Shown in pieces: positions 7,875 to 15,756 of a stretch of DNA of 64,000 nt (within the stretch, counting starts at the first letter, position 1; each line of letters begins with the position of its first letter). The notes beneath the pieces were generated by a model. The model was not told the DNA's origin. It made no database searches and saw nothing but the letters and a program-made list of their open reading frames with translations. The DNA is from a virus. A program made the position numbers and the translations under genes. The stretch covers positions 1-64,000 of IMG/VR virus record IMGVR_UViG_3300032893_000040, one strand, 5' to 3'.

Positions 7875-8323
7875 AGCTCATACTCACCAGCATCAGCCAG
7901 AAGGACCTCGAGTCCATCAACATCGAACTCAAGGACAAGAAGATTTCGTTCGACCCCAGGAAGCACCTGCAGTTCAACGCGGATTTCGGTCAGTGTAACG
8001 AATTTTTGGCTGAGCACGCCACGCTGATCGCCCTCGCCAAGACCGCTGAAGCGGATGTGCGGCTCGCGGAAGCGGAACTTGCCGGAGTGAAGGCCAGGGT
8101 GGATGGCAATGTGCGGTCCGGGTGGGATGCGGACCGGGACGGCAAGATGACAGAGGCGGGGGTGGCCGGACGGGTTAGGACCGACAAGAACGTGATGATT
8201 GCGGAGTCCCATGCACAGGATTCACAGACGGGGGCGGCCATACTCTCGGGCCTCCTCGCCGCATCGAGTGTAAAGTACGCTCAGGTTGTAGCGTACCTCT
8301 ACACATCAACCAAACAACCATAA
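7871..8323 (+). CDS. hypothetical helical protein upstream of SSB
   Basis: A 150-residue protein starting MKLILTSISQKD, with GGAGG 5 bases upstream and ATGA overlap with the nuclease gene. Long amphipathic helices (AEADVRLAEAELAGVKARV) suggest a coiled-coil bundle. Proteins of this look are common next to phage SSB genes but have no known role that I can state. Confidence 0.6.
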   Translation: MKLILTSISQKDLESINIELKDKKISFDPRKHLQFNADFGQCNEFLAEHATLIALAKTAEADVRLAEAELAGVKARVDGNVRSGWDADRDGKMTEAGVAGRVRTDKNVMIAESHAQDSQTGAAILSGLLAASSVKYAQVVAYLYTSTKQP

Positions 8324-8347
8324 CAACACCAATAAGGAGATACGCGT

Positions 8348-9220
8348 ATGCCGAAGGCACCAGGCCTCGATATGGCCCGCTTGATAGCGGGTTACAATGA
8401 GGCAAAAGCCAAACAGGCAACGGCGGCTGGATTCATCCGGCTTCAGGACGGTGAGAACAGGCTTCGTCTCACCACGTTCACGAATGGGGAAACCGGGAAG
8501 GGGGAATTGTACGTTCAGTACACCTCCCATTTTCTGGTGGACACGTCCGTTGCCTGCCTCAAGATGTTCGGGGAGCCGAATTGCCCCGTCTGCGACTACA
8601 TCGCAGAGCTGAAGAAGCGTGATCTGAGTGCCGTCGCCAAAAAGATGGCACCCAAACAGCGGTTCTATTTCAACGTCCTCGTCAAGGGCGAGATGAAAGT
8701 CCTTGAAGTCGGGCGGCAGATATGGGACCAGATCATGGCTTTCTTCGCTGACCCGGAGTACGGCAACATCGCCGACACCGAGTCCGGGTGCGACATCAAG
8801 ATCACGCGGTCCGGTTCGGGCCTGACCACCGAATACTCGGTGCTCTGTGCCCGGAACGCGTCCAAAGTGGTCCTCCCCGAGGAGCCGAAGGACCTCAACA
8901 AGCTCGTGGTGCGTCTCTCGCCCGAGGCCATGGAAGAGGTGCTCTACTCCAAGTACGAACGGCTGGATGATGCGGTTCCGTTCTCGGTCAATGACGCGGA
9001 AGAGGCGCACGCGAGGGGTGCTTCCGCCGCTCATGCATCCGACGCATCAGAAGGGGACGATTTCGCCCCTCCCCCGGCGCAGACCGGACCCCAGCCCGAG
9101 AAGAAGCCGATGACCAAGGCGGAGCAGGCAAGCTGGGCGGATGACACGTTCGGCAAGGGCAAGAAGCCGACACCTGCCAAACCCGCCAAGCCGACACCCG
9201 CGAAGCCGGGAAAGCGGTAA
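8348..9220 (+). CDS. gp32-like single-stranded DNA-binding protein
   Basis: A 290-residue protein with the layout of T4 gp32-type SSBs. An N-terminal ENRLRLTTF strand leads to CLKMFGEPNCPVCDY, a metal-binding loop with CxxC, and then aromatic strands (RFYFNVLV, WDQIMAFF). The C-terminal 90 residues are disordered and Pro/Lys rich, where most SSBs carry an acidic protein-interaction tail; an acidic patch (EGDDFAPPPA) precedes this basic end. It coats ssDNA at the fork. AAGGAG precedes the ATG. Confidence 0.8.
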   Translation: MPKAPGLDMARLIAGYNEAKAKQATAAGFIRLQDGENRLRLTTFTNGETGKGELYVQYTSHFLVDTSVACLKMFGEPNCPVCDYIAELKKRDLSAVAKKMAPKQRFYFNVLVKGEMKVLEVGRQIWDQIMAFFADPEYGNIADTESGCDIKITRSGSGLTTEYSVLCARNASKVVLPEEPKDLNKLVVRLSPEAMEEVLYSKYERLDDAVPFSVNDAEEAHARGASAAHASDASEGDDFAPPPAQTGPQPEKKPMTKAEQASWADDTFGKGKKPTPAKPAKPTPAKPGKR

Positions 9221-9228
9221 GCGACAAC

Positions 9229-9297
9229 GGTTGGTTCCCCCGCACATGAGCGGAGGTTTCAGGCTCGATGCCTGACGGGGGGCAATCCACAATCACA
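9229..9297 (+). ncRNA. structured leader RNA candidate upstream of the purZ operon
   Basis: Between SSB and the next gene. Hairpins CCGC-ACATGA-GCGG and TCAGGC-TCGAT-GCCTGA are nested within a possible outer pairing of CCCCCG with CGGGGG and GGTTG with CAATCC. The CCGC hairpin and the outer stem compete for the same bases, so two alternative folds are possible. It could be a terminator/antiterminator or a riboswitch-like leader. No known class recognised. Confidence 0.4.
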
Positions 9298-9307
9298 GGA
9301 GGAAGGT

Positions 9308-9511
9308 ATGGAACACTACACATTTCGAGCGAGTCTCCGGTTGTCCCGGAACTACAACTCGATCGAGGTCTCCGCGGAGTATGGTCGGGACCTGAAGCCG
9401 AAGGAGACTACGGAGCGGATGATCGAAGACGTAACGAAGACCGTGTGGGAGAAGCTGGAACGCGAGGCCGCACGCGCTGATGAAGTCCTCAATTCCACCA
9501 AGAAAGGATGA
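9308..9511 (+). CDS. small hypothetical protein coupled to purZ
   Basis: A 67-residue protein with an N-terminal beta hairpin-like part (YTFRASLRLSRNYNSIEVSA) and a C-terminal charged helix. AGGAGGAAGGT precedes the ATG. Its stop overlaps a possible purZ start. Unknown family. Confidence 0.6.
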   Translation: MEHYTFRASLRLSRNYNSIEVSAEYGRDLKPKETTERMIEDVTKTVWEKLEREAARADEVLNSTKKG

Positions 9512-9513
9512 CC

Positions 9514-10644
9514 ATGCAACCAGGCAAGATCAATATGGTGATGGGCGGTCAGTGGGGGAGCGAAGCCAAGGGAAAGCTTGCCGGATATCTCGCCCTCCGG
9601 AAGAGTCCTTACGCGTCCGTCTGCAACTTCTTGACCAACGCCGGCCACTGGTTCAGGTCGAAATCGATGGGTGACTTCCTCGTTCAACAGCTTCCGATGG
9701 CGGCGGTCAATCCGCACGTGAAGCTCTTGATTTCGGCTGGGTCCGGCATCACGATCAAGACCCTGGAGAAGGAGATCGAACAGTTCGAGTCGAGAGGCAT
9801 CCGCATTACCAATCGGCTCACGATCGACCCGCACGCATTCATTATCGAGGAGAAGCACAAGCAGGAGGAAGCGGGGGGCGGACTCGGGCGAATCTCCAGC
9901 ACGCTCAAGGGATGCGGGGCGGCACTCGCGGCCAAGGTGGCACGCAAGGAGGATGTCGTCTTGGTGAAAGACGTTCCCGCCATGCACAGGTACGGGACCG
10001 TTGCGCGAGTTGCCCCCCTGCTTCACGGCTGGCTCTCTCTCGGATACACCATCATGGGGGAGCTGGCTCAGGGGTTCGACCTGTCGCTCAATCACGGGCA
10101 TCTGTACCCGCACGTCACCTCCCGTGACATCACGCCGTCCTCCTTCCTGGCGGACATCGGAGTACCCCCCCGGTACGCAGGGACCGTGTACGCGGCTCTC
10201 CGGACGTTCCCGATTCGCGTGGGACACGTGTACGACGACAAGGGCAACATCGTGGGTCACTCCGGCCCCCATTACAGCGATCAGACTGAACTCACATGGG
10301 ACGAGCTTTCCGCTGAGAACGGGCGGCACATACTCGAGCACACGACTGTGACCGGAAAGGTGCGGCGCGTGTTTTCGTTCTCGATGCTTCAACTCATGAA
10401 GTTCAGTGAGTACTGTTCCCCGAACGTGATCTGTCTGCAGTTCTGCAACTATTTCCGGAACGTGTATCCGGGCATCGGGTACGCGGACCTCATGAAAACG
10501 GAGTGCGGCACGCTCATTCGCAACATCGAACGCGCCACGAAAATTCCAGTGCTATATCTCGGGACCGGGGCCGACGATCTTGAGATGATCGATCTCACGT
10601 CGCAGGAACATCTCGACGCGGCGGCGGCAAGGAGTGTTGACTGA
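9514..10644 (+). CDS. purZ: PurZ-type adenylosuccinate synthetase homologue (2-aminoadenine pathway)
   Basis: A 376-residue PurA-fold enzyme. The P-loop reads GGQWGSEAKGK: PurA has D (QWGDEGKGK) as catalytic base, here Ser16, as in PurZ of vibriophage PhiVC8 as I recall it. NAGH (H45) keeps the general acid. TTVTGKVRR (277-285) is the aspartate-binding loop. The KLD element that reads guanine of GTP in PurA is replaced by CLQFCNY, fitting use of (d)ATP. Stretches such as AQGF-LSLN, TSRD-TP, FLAD-G and ELTW also match PurZ. Expected reaction: dGMP + Asp + ATP to N6-succino-2-amino-dAMP, the first step to dZTP. The start at 9514 has AAAGGA 5 bases upstream; 9508 is an alternative. Confidence 0.9.
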   Translation: MQPGKINMVMGGQWGSEAKGKLAGYLALRKSPYASVCNFLTNAGHWFRSKSMGDFLVQQLPMAAVNPHVKLLISAGSGITIKTLEKEIEQFESRGIRITNRLTIDPHAFIIEEKHKQEEAGGGLGRISSTLKGCGAALAAKVARKEDVVLVKDVPAMHRYGTVARVAPLLHGWLSLGYTIMGELAQGFDLSLNHGHLYPHVTSRDITPSSFLADIGVPPRYAGTVYAALRTFPIRVGHVYDDKGNIVGHSGPHYSDQTELTWDELSAENGRHILEHTTVTGKVRRVFSFSMLQLMKFSEYCSPNVICLQFCNYFRNVYPGIGYADLMKTECGTLIRNIERATKIPVLYLGTGADDLEMIDLTSQEHLDAAAARSVD

Positions 10645-11141
10645 TGGAAAGACCGAAACGAATCTTCTGGATGTTGGGTGAGCAACAGGCCGGGAAGTCC
10701 ATGCTCACCCACGTGCTCCGATCTTACGGGGCATCCGTCCTCCAGATAGGGGAGGAGCTTCGTAAGACCATCACCCCGCGTGAGTTTGCTGAGATGAGCA
10801 ACCCGTACGGCCCGGAGGAGGTCGAGAAGCGTGTGCAGGATATGATCTACACCGCCGTGCGGACCTTCGACCGGGACCCCCGGAGCACCGTGCTTGTCAT
10901 AGATTCAGCTCCCCGGAACCGTGGACAGGCCCTCCTCATGCGGGACGTACAGGACATCAGCACGGTACTGTTCCTGTCGGAGAACTTCGAGGTCCGCAAG
11001 AATCGTGCCCGTCAGAGATACGGCAACGATCTCACGCTCTTCGAGAAAAGGGAGGCCTTCGAGAGGGCGTGGCTCGCGGAGTTCCTTCAGACCTGCATCG
11101 AAATGAACCTTGACTACATCGAGCTGAAAGGACAGGCATAA
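10644..11141 (+). CDS. P-loop nucleotide kinase-like protein
   Basis: A 165-residue protein with Walker A GEQQAGKS near residue 12 and a strand VLVIDSAPRNRGQ near 80, resembling the (d)NMP kinase family in which a DxxPR follows the second strand. The ATG overlaps the PurZ stop (TGATG), tying it to purine metabolism. It may phosphorylate a (d)NMP such as dZMP; that is inference. The lid and NMP-binding regions are too divergent to assign a substrate. Confidence 0.6.
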   Translation: MERPKRIFWMLGEQQAGKSMLTHVLRSYGASVLQIGEELRKTITPREFAEMSNPYGPEEVEKRVQDMIYTAVRTFDRDPRSTVLVIDSAPRNRGQALLMRDVQDISTVLFLSENFEVRKNRARQRYGNDLTLFEKREAFERAWLAEFLQTCIEMNLDYIELKGQA

Positions 11142-11242
11142 TGGCCACACGTAACGGTGATGAGGCCCAGACTACCGTCATGATTGTAATTCTTGTAATA
11201 GCTGGTATTCTGCTCATAGCACTCCATCCATGGGTGAATTAA
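11141..11242 (+). CDS. single-helix membrane microprotein between kinase and dUTPase
   Basis: A 33-residue ORF: a charged N-terminus (MATRNGDEAQ), then TTVMIVILVIAGILLIAL as one hydrophobic helix. TAATG overlap with the kinase stop and a TAATG overlap with the dUTPase start. The third such coupled microprotein in the window. Function unknown. Confidence 0.6.
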   Translation: MATRNGDEAQTTVMIVILVIAGILLIALHPWVN

Positions 11243-11697
11243 TGGACGAGACCGAATTTCTGGTTTACATCGCCGACACGCGTGCTGGGATGCAGTTCAA
11301 AGCTCAGAAGGACGGAGACTGTGGATATGACCTCGAAGTCTGGTTTCCAAATGGGCAGACTGAGATTACTCTGCTCCCGTGGTCGTTCGTGGACCTGCCG
11401 ACAGGTCTGTGCGTTAAGGTGGGCGATAACGCGTGGGGTATGGTCCGCCCAAGAAGCTCTACATTATTTAAACGTAGACTTCTCGTGGGTGAGGGCACAA
11501 TTGATTCTGGGTATACGGGGCCTCTTTACGTCACGGTATACAACCCCACCCCGTACGCGGCGGTGATTAAGAACGGCGACCGTCTCGGCCAACTCATTCC
11601 TGTCCCCAAATTTAAGACTGTGAAGGTGACCTATGTCAGTGAAATGCCCAATACTGCGCGTGGGACCAGCGGATTCGGCTCAACCGGAGGGATTTAA
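11242..11697 (+). CDS. dut: trimeric dUTPase
   Basis: A 151-residue dUTP pyrophosphatase. The motifs are in order: DCGYDL (I), PRSSTL (II), GTIDSGYTGPLYV (III), DRLGQLIP (IV) and RGTSGFGSTG (V, the mobile C-terminal arm). It converts dUTP to dUMP and so keeps uracil out of phage DNA. Start at 11242 overlaps the microprotein stop (TAATG); the in-frame ATG at 11230 is an alternative. Confidence 0.92.
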   Translation: MDETEFLVYIADTRAGMQFKAQKDGDCGYDLEVWFPNGQTEITLLPWSFVDLPTGLCVKVGDNAWGMVRPRSSTLFKRRLLVGEGTIDSGYTGPLYVTVYNPTPYAAVIKNGDRLGQLIPVPKFKTVKVTYVSEMPNTARGTSGFGSTGGI

Positions 11698-12190
11698 TAA
11701 TACAACTACCACCTGGAAAGGGAAGCGAAATTTCGGCAAGACAGTGTGCGTGGACTTCGACGGGGTGATCGCCGGGATGCAGAAGGGATGGCGCGGTCCT
11801 GATAGTTTCGGGCCAATCATACCGGGGGCGTGCTTATCATTACAACGGCTTGCTGGCGATGGGTGGTACATCATTATTTTCACTACCAGACTTGTCACCC
11901 GTCAGTTGGTCGAATGGCTCAAAGGTAATTGCGTCCCATTTAATGATATCAACGGTCGGTGCTTCGTCGAGAAGGGCGTACTCTATGTGCGTCTCCAGCG
12001 TTACAATCGGTCCACCGTTGATTATCGCCCCGCCCGTCCCCGGTGGTACTGGAGACACAACCCGGAATGGGCCAGTATCAAGCCGATCGCGTCCGTCTAT
12101 CTGGACGACCATGGTTGGCCCATCAAGGGTGACTTCACGCCGAACGTGTGGAATGCGGTAGTAAGGGACCTGATAGATGGAAATTACTGA
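11633..12190 (+). CDS. HAD-superfamily phosphatase / nucleotidase-like protein
   Basis: A 185-residue protein. VCVDFDGVIAG (residues about 38-48) carries the DxD nucleophile pair. IIIFTTRL is motif II, and SVYLDDHGW supplies the acidic C-terminal motif. The family includes 5'-deoxynucleotidases and small phage HAD phosphatases. The chosen ATG overlaps the dUTPase by 65 bases in another frame; no better in-frame start lies before the catalytic core. Being between dUTPase and helicase, it may remove a competing (d)NMP; untested. Confidence 0.65.
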   Translation: MSVKCPILRVGPADSAQPEGFNNTTTTWKGKRNFGKTVCVDFDGVIAGMQKGWRGPDSFGPIIPGACLSLQRLAGDGWYIIIFTTRLVTRQLVEWLKGNCVPFNDINGRCFVEKGVLYVRLQRYNRSTVDYRPARPRWYWRHNPEWASIKPIASVYLDDHGWPIKGDFTPNVWNAVVRDLIDGNY

Positions 12191-13496
12191 ACTTACGCTG
12201 GGGATACCTGACGACTTCCAGCGTACACTTATTGCACTCATGTGTGCGGACCCGGATTGGTTGGAGGTGAACCGCCCGTTCGTTAAGGCGGAATTCTTCG
12301 ACCGGATGGAGCACAGAGCCGTGGTGGGGTGCATACTCGAGTTCTTCGATAAGCACGGGACTCCACCCACCTTTGACGTGCTGGATGACGTGATAAGGGA
12401 GAGGCTCCCCAATCCGGACCTCCTCGGCGCGTCTCTCCGGGAGATTTCCTGCGTGCAGGACATTGAAATCACTCTTTCCAAGGTGCGTCATGCCACAGAT
12501 AAGCTACAAGTCTTCGCTGAAACTCAACATCTCCGTGAATGCATCAGAGCCGGAGCAATTGCCATCGACGGAGGAGATATTGCATCTGCTCGCCGTGCAC
12601 TGGCTTCAGCCGAAGACGTTGCGCGGATCAACCACTCTGCGGTTCTCTCGATATTCGATGAAACTGGGATGGACGAGAGGTCCGATAAGGAGTCAGAAGT
12701 CGAGACGATGGACAAGATACCCACTCTTCATCGGGGTCTTGATAAAAAGCTTCGCGGAGGTTTTGCTCGTAAGGAGCTTCACATTCTTATGGCACCTCCT
12801 TATCGTGGCAAGTCGGCTGGCCTGGTTGATCTGGGGGGGAACGCGCTCTTTTGTGGGGCCAAGGTTCTCCACGTTACTTGTGAAATGTCGGCTAAGAAAA
12901 CCGCCAGCCGATACGACCTCAAAATCTCCGGCATGACGCGTGATGAGATAGAGGCTAACCCGACCGAGTTCAAAGCCCGGATGCTCCATTTCCAGAGCAC
13001 CTTCAAGGGAAATCTGAAGGTCATCGAGTTCCCCTCCCGGTCGGCGACGGTGGCCGATATCGAAGCCCAGATGAAGTTCCTGCTCCGTAGGCAGAATTTT
13101 TGGCCCGACGTGCTCGTGGTGGACTATCTGGACGAACTCAAGCGTCCGAACCGCGATAACGAGGCTTACGCACTCGGGCAAGTAACCTCCGAACTCCGTG
13201 CCCTCAACCAGAAGAGCAACACGGTCGGCCTGTCCGCTACCCAGACCACGAGACAGGGGTTCTCCAAGCAACGCCTCGACATGGACGACATCGGCGACTC
13301 CTGGGAAAAGGTGAAGATCGCCGACAGTCTCATAGGGATGTGTCAAACCAAGGATGAGGAAGATGACAACACCATGCGCCTGTACATGCTCAAGAACAGG
13401 GACAACCAGCGGAATTCATCCCCGGTCTTGATGCGGACCATATTTGAACGGATGACGTTCAAGGACATCACATTCGAGGAAGGGGCGGCAAAATGA
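12177..13496 (+). CDS. DnaB-like replicative helicase
   Basis: A 439-residue hexameric helicase with an N-terminal DnaB-type helical domain (FQRTLIALMCADPDWL) and a RecA-type core. The Walker A position reads APPYRGKS (about 206-213), lacking the first canonical Gly. VLHVTCEMS follows, then Walker B VLVVDYLDEL and a sensor region (GLSATQTTRQG). It unwinds DNA ahead of the polymerase and works with the primase at 14824. AAGGGA lies 8 bases upstream of the ATG. Confidence 0.85.
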   Translation: MEITELTLGIPDDFQRTLIALMCADPDWLEVNRPFVKAEFFDRMEHRAVVGCILEFFDKHGTPPTFDVLDDVIRERLPNPDLLGASLREISCVQDIEITLSKVRHATDKLQVFAETQHLRECIRAGAIAIDGGDIASARRALASAEDVARINHSAVLSIFDETGMDERSDKESEVETMDKIPTLHRGLDKKLRGGFARKELHILMAPPYRGKSAGLVDLGGNALFCGAKVLHVTCEMSAKKTASRYDLKISGMTRDEIEANPTEFKARMLHFQSTFKGNLKVIEFPSRSATVADIEAQMKFLLRRQNFWPDVLVVDYLDELKRPNRDNEAYALGQVTSELRALNQKSNTVGLSATQTTRQGFSKQRLDMDDIGDSWEKVKIADSLIGMCQTKDEEDDNTMRLYMLKNRDNQRNSSPVLMRTIFERMTFKDITFEEGAAK

Positions 13497-14827
13497 GACT
13501 GATACCAGCAGGACCGATACTTTCGGTAACGGGGCAGGATTATCAATCCATCTCGCTCGCATGGACCGACATCTCTCAACCAGGGATCCCGGTGATAGGT
13601 TACCAGATTTATCGCGGTCTAGGCTCGAGCCCGTCGTCGTTCAGCCTGATCGCTACCGTGGGGAGACAACTCACTTATGTAGATCAGGGCCTTTCCCCAT
13701 CAACCACTTACAGCTATTACGTAGTCGGGATTTACCAGCCGGGACTTCTCACGTCCCCATCCAACATCGTCACAGACACCACGGCGGCGGCTATTCCTTG
13801 GCTTTACGCGCTCCGGTCCGGGGCGATGGACATTTACAACGTGGCTGATCCAGCACACATGTCGCTCAATAACAGCGACACAGCATATTCCCAGGGAAGT
13901 ACAGCCAACCAGCAACTTGCCGATTCGGATTACCTGTATCTGGCAAACGACGGGAAGGTCGGCATCTATAGGTGGTCGGCCAATCCAACGGCACCCACCA
14001 ATCCGTTTCTGTATAGCCATGCGAGCCAGATAATAGTGAGGCGCGGCCTCACCAACTACAACAATCTCATGCTGTTGTGGGTTGGGTCTCCATTTGCTGA
14101 CATCGGCATCTATACCTACAACATCTCGAATCCGGCGAGTCCAACACAGCTTTATCATTCAACCGGGGACAGTGAGCTTGCGGCCGGACAGAAAGGCCCC
14201 GGTCATTCGGCATTCGCTTTTGACCCTGTTGGTGGGAAGCTCTGGTTCTGTACGGCGTGGACCGGATATAAGTACGAGATTTCGTATTTCCCCATAGCCT
14301 CTGACGGGACCATCGGGGCAATGAACACCATGTACCAGACCATCTGGGGCGGATCGAACGAAGCTTCGATGGCGTTCATCTACAACGGTAGGTTCTGGTA
14401 CAACCAGAACCAGACATGGCTCAAGTCGTATTACATGAACGGCGGCGGTGAAGCCATGACTCCGTGGACTTGGCCCGGAGCCGCGGGTGATTTCCATTAT
14501 CAACCTCCGAGAATCGTTGGGGGGCACTATGCAATATTTGGTGCTGATGGGGCCAACGCCGCTCACGGTGCGCTTATTGTGGTCGATCTCAACACAATGA
14601 CGGTGGTTGCCAACATCGGAACCCTGAATACGCAGTGCACGTCGTTCACGATAGCGGGTCCTTACCTGTTTTACGTGACAGGGACCACCCTCTATGCGTA
14701 CAACATCTCAAATCCGACCTCACCTTCACTGGTGAGTAGCCTCGGCAGTCTACCGGCCTCTGCCATCGGCTTGACAGGGTACGCGTCCACAGGCTGGGAT
14801 GGGAATAACGGACTCTGCACGTCATGA
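13493..14827 (+). CDS. fibronectin type III / beta-propeller-like protein in replication operon
   Basis: A 444-residue protein. Residues about 5-90 form an Fn3-like domain (LAWTDIS, YQIYRG, TYSYYVVGI). The rest shows repeated blocks around DIYNVADP, YTYNISNPASP and YAYNISNPTSP, spaced like blades of an LVIVD-type beta-propeller. No signal peptide is visible. The ATG overlaps the helicase stop (ATGA) and its TGA overlaps the primase ATG (ATGA), so it is translationally locked between the two. Such domains usually belong to cell-surface or virion adhesins. Confidence 0.75.
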   Translation: MRLIPAGPILSVTGQDYQSISLAWTDISQPGIPVIGYQIYRGLGSSPSSFSLIATVGRQLTYVDQGLSPSTTYSYYVVGIYQPGLLTSPSNIVTDTTAAAIPWLYALRSGAMDIYNVADPAHMSLNNSDTAYSQGSTANQQLADSDYLYLANDGKVGIYRWSANPTAPTNPFLYSHASQIIVRRGLTNYNNLMLLWVGSPFADIGIYTYNISNPASPTQLYHSTGDSELAAGQKGPGHSAFAFDPVGGKLWFCTAWTGYKYEISYFPIASDGTIGAMNTMYQTIWGGSNEASMAFIYNGRFWYNQNQTWLKSYYMNGGGEAMTPWTWPGAAGDFHYQPPRIVGGHYAIFGADGANAAHGALIVVDLNTMTVVANIGTLNTQCTSFTIAGPYLFYVTGTTLYAYNISNPTSPSLVSSLGSLPASAIGLTGYASTGWDGNNGLCTS

Positions 14828-15756
14828 TAAACGTCAATCAAATCGCCGCCGTATTCGGAACGATCTGGGATTCACACGGTCCCGAGTACAAAGTCACGTG
14901 CCCCAAGTGTAGCACGAAGGCACTCTGGATTAACGTGAGGAAGCACGCTTATCACTGCTTCTCCTGCGGGGACGGGGGGGCACTCCAGCTTTTGGTTCCT
15001 GGATGGGCACCGAGTATCACGGCTCAATGGGTCGGGGCGAGTGAGAAGGAGACATTTGAAATTCCGGATGTCCTTCCACTTAGCTACATGAGGATAAGGT
15101 CTCGATGCGACTATCGGCCGGGGTGGGACTACATCGAGCATCGTGGAGTTCAGGCCGGGGCGGTGGAATGGGGTGTCGTGCCCGGAGATTCGGCTGTGTA
15201 CTTCCCGATGAGGGAGCAGGGTAGAATAGTTTATTGGCAATCCCGGTCTCACTCCTGGGTGGAGAAGCGCAAAACCCAGAACCCGAAGGGTATTGCTAAA
15301 AGTGAAGTCGTGTATCGGATTGATGAATTGGGGGGCGGGGATGTTTTTCACGCGATCTGTATCATCGTGGAGGGAATCTTCGATGCGCTCCGGGTGGGCG
15401 GCGTGGCCACCCTCGGCAAGACCTGCAGTCCGGCACAGGCTTATAAGATTCTGAACCGGAGGCCTTACGTAATCTTCGTGGTGTACGACGATGATGCGTA
15501 TGAGGCTTCGAAGGTCACGGCGAAGATGTTCTCGGAGATGGACCGGAGCATACCTGCGATTCCTGTTTACATCACCGGGGGTGACCCTGCTGATCTCGGA
15601 TGGGATTACGTGAGGTTGGCTATCAGAGCGGCCCTTTGGGGCCATGAATCAATTTGCTCACTATGCGGCGTAAGCGCGAAATCGATCGAGACACGGTTGC
15701 TGGAGATGTCCCCAAAGACTGCGCTATCATGCTCCCGGTTATCTCCACCGCGTTAG
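14824..15756 (+). CDS. DnaG-type primase with zinc finger and TOPRIM core
   Basis: A 310-residue primase. An N-terminal zinc finger CPKC...HAYHCFSC (about 25-50) recognises the template. The TOPRIM motifs are IIVEGIFDALRV (catalytic Glu) and VVYDDDAYE (Asp cluster). It lacks a C-terminal helicase, consistent with a separate DnaB-like protein. The last 45 codons overlap the sigma-like gene on the other strand, converging tail to tail. Confidence 0.85.
   Translation: MINVNQIAAVFGTIWDSHGPEYKVTCPKCSTKALWINVRKHAYHCFSCGDGGALQLLVPGWAPSITAQWVGASEKETFEIPDVLPLSYMRIRSRCDYRPGWDYIEHRGVQAGAVEWGVVPGDSAVYFPMREQGRIVYWQSRSHSWVEKRKTQNPKGIAKSEVVYRIDELGGGDVFHAICIIVEGIFDALRVGGVATLGKTCSPAQAYKILNRRPYVIFVVYDDDAYEASKVTAKMFSEMDRSIPAIPVYITGGDPADLGWDYVRLAIRAALWGHESICSLCGVSAKSIETRLLEMSPKTALSCSRLSPPR

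Noticed and set aside
9514-10644. Ordinary PurA for AMP synthesis
   Set aside because: The catalytic Asp of QWGDEGKGK is Ser and the KLD guanine-binding element is absent, while PurZ-like segments are kept, so canonical IMP/GTP activity is unlikely.
11242-11697. dCTP deaminase instead of dUTPase
   Set aside because: The five dUTPase motifs are present in order, including the RGTSGFGSTG C-terminal arm typical of trimeric dUTPase.
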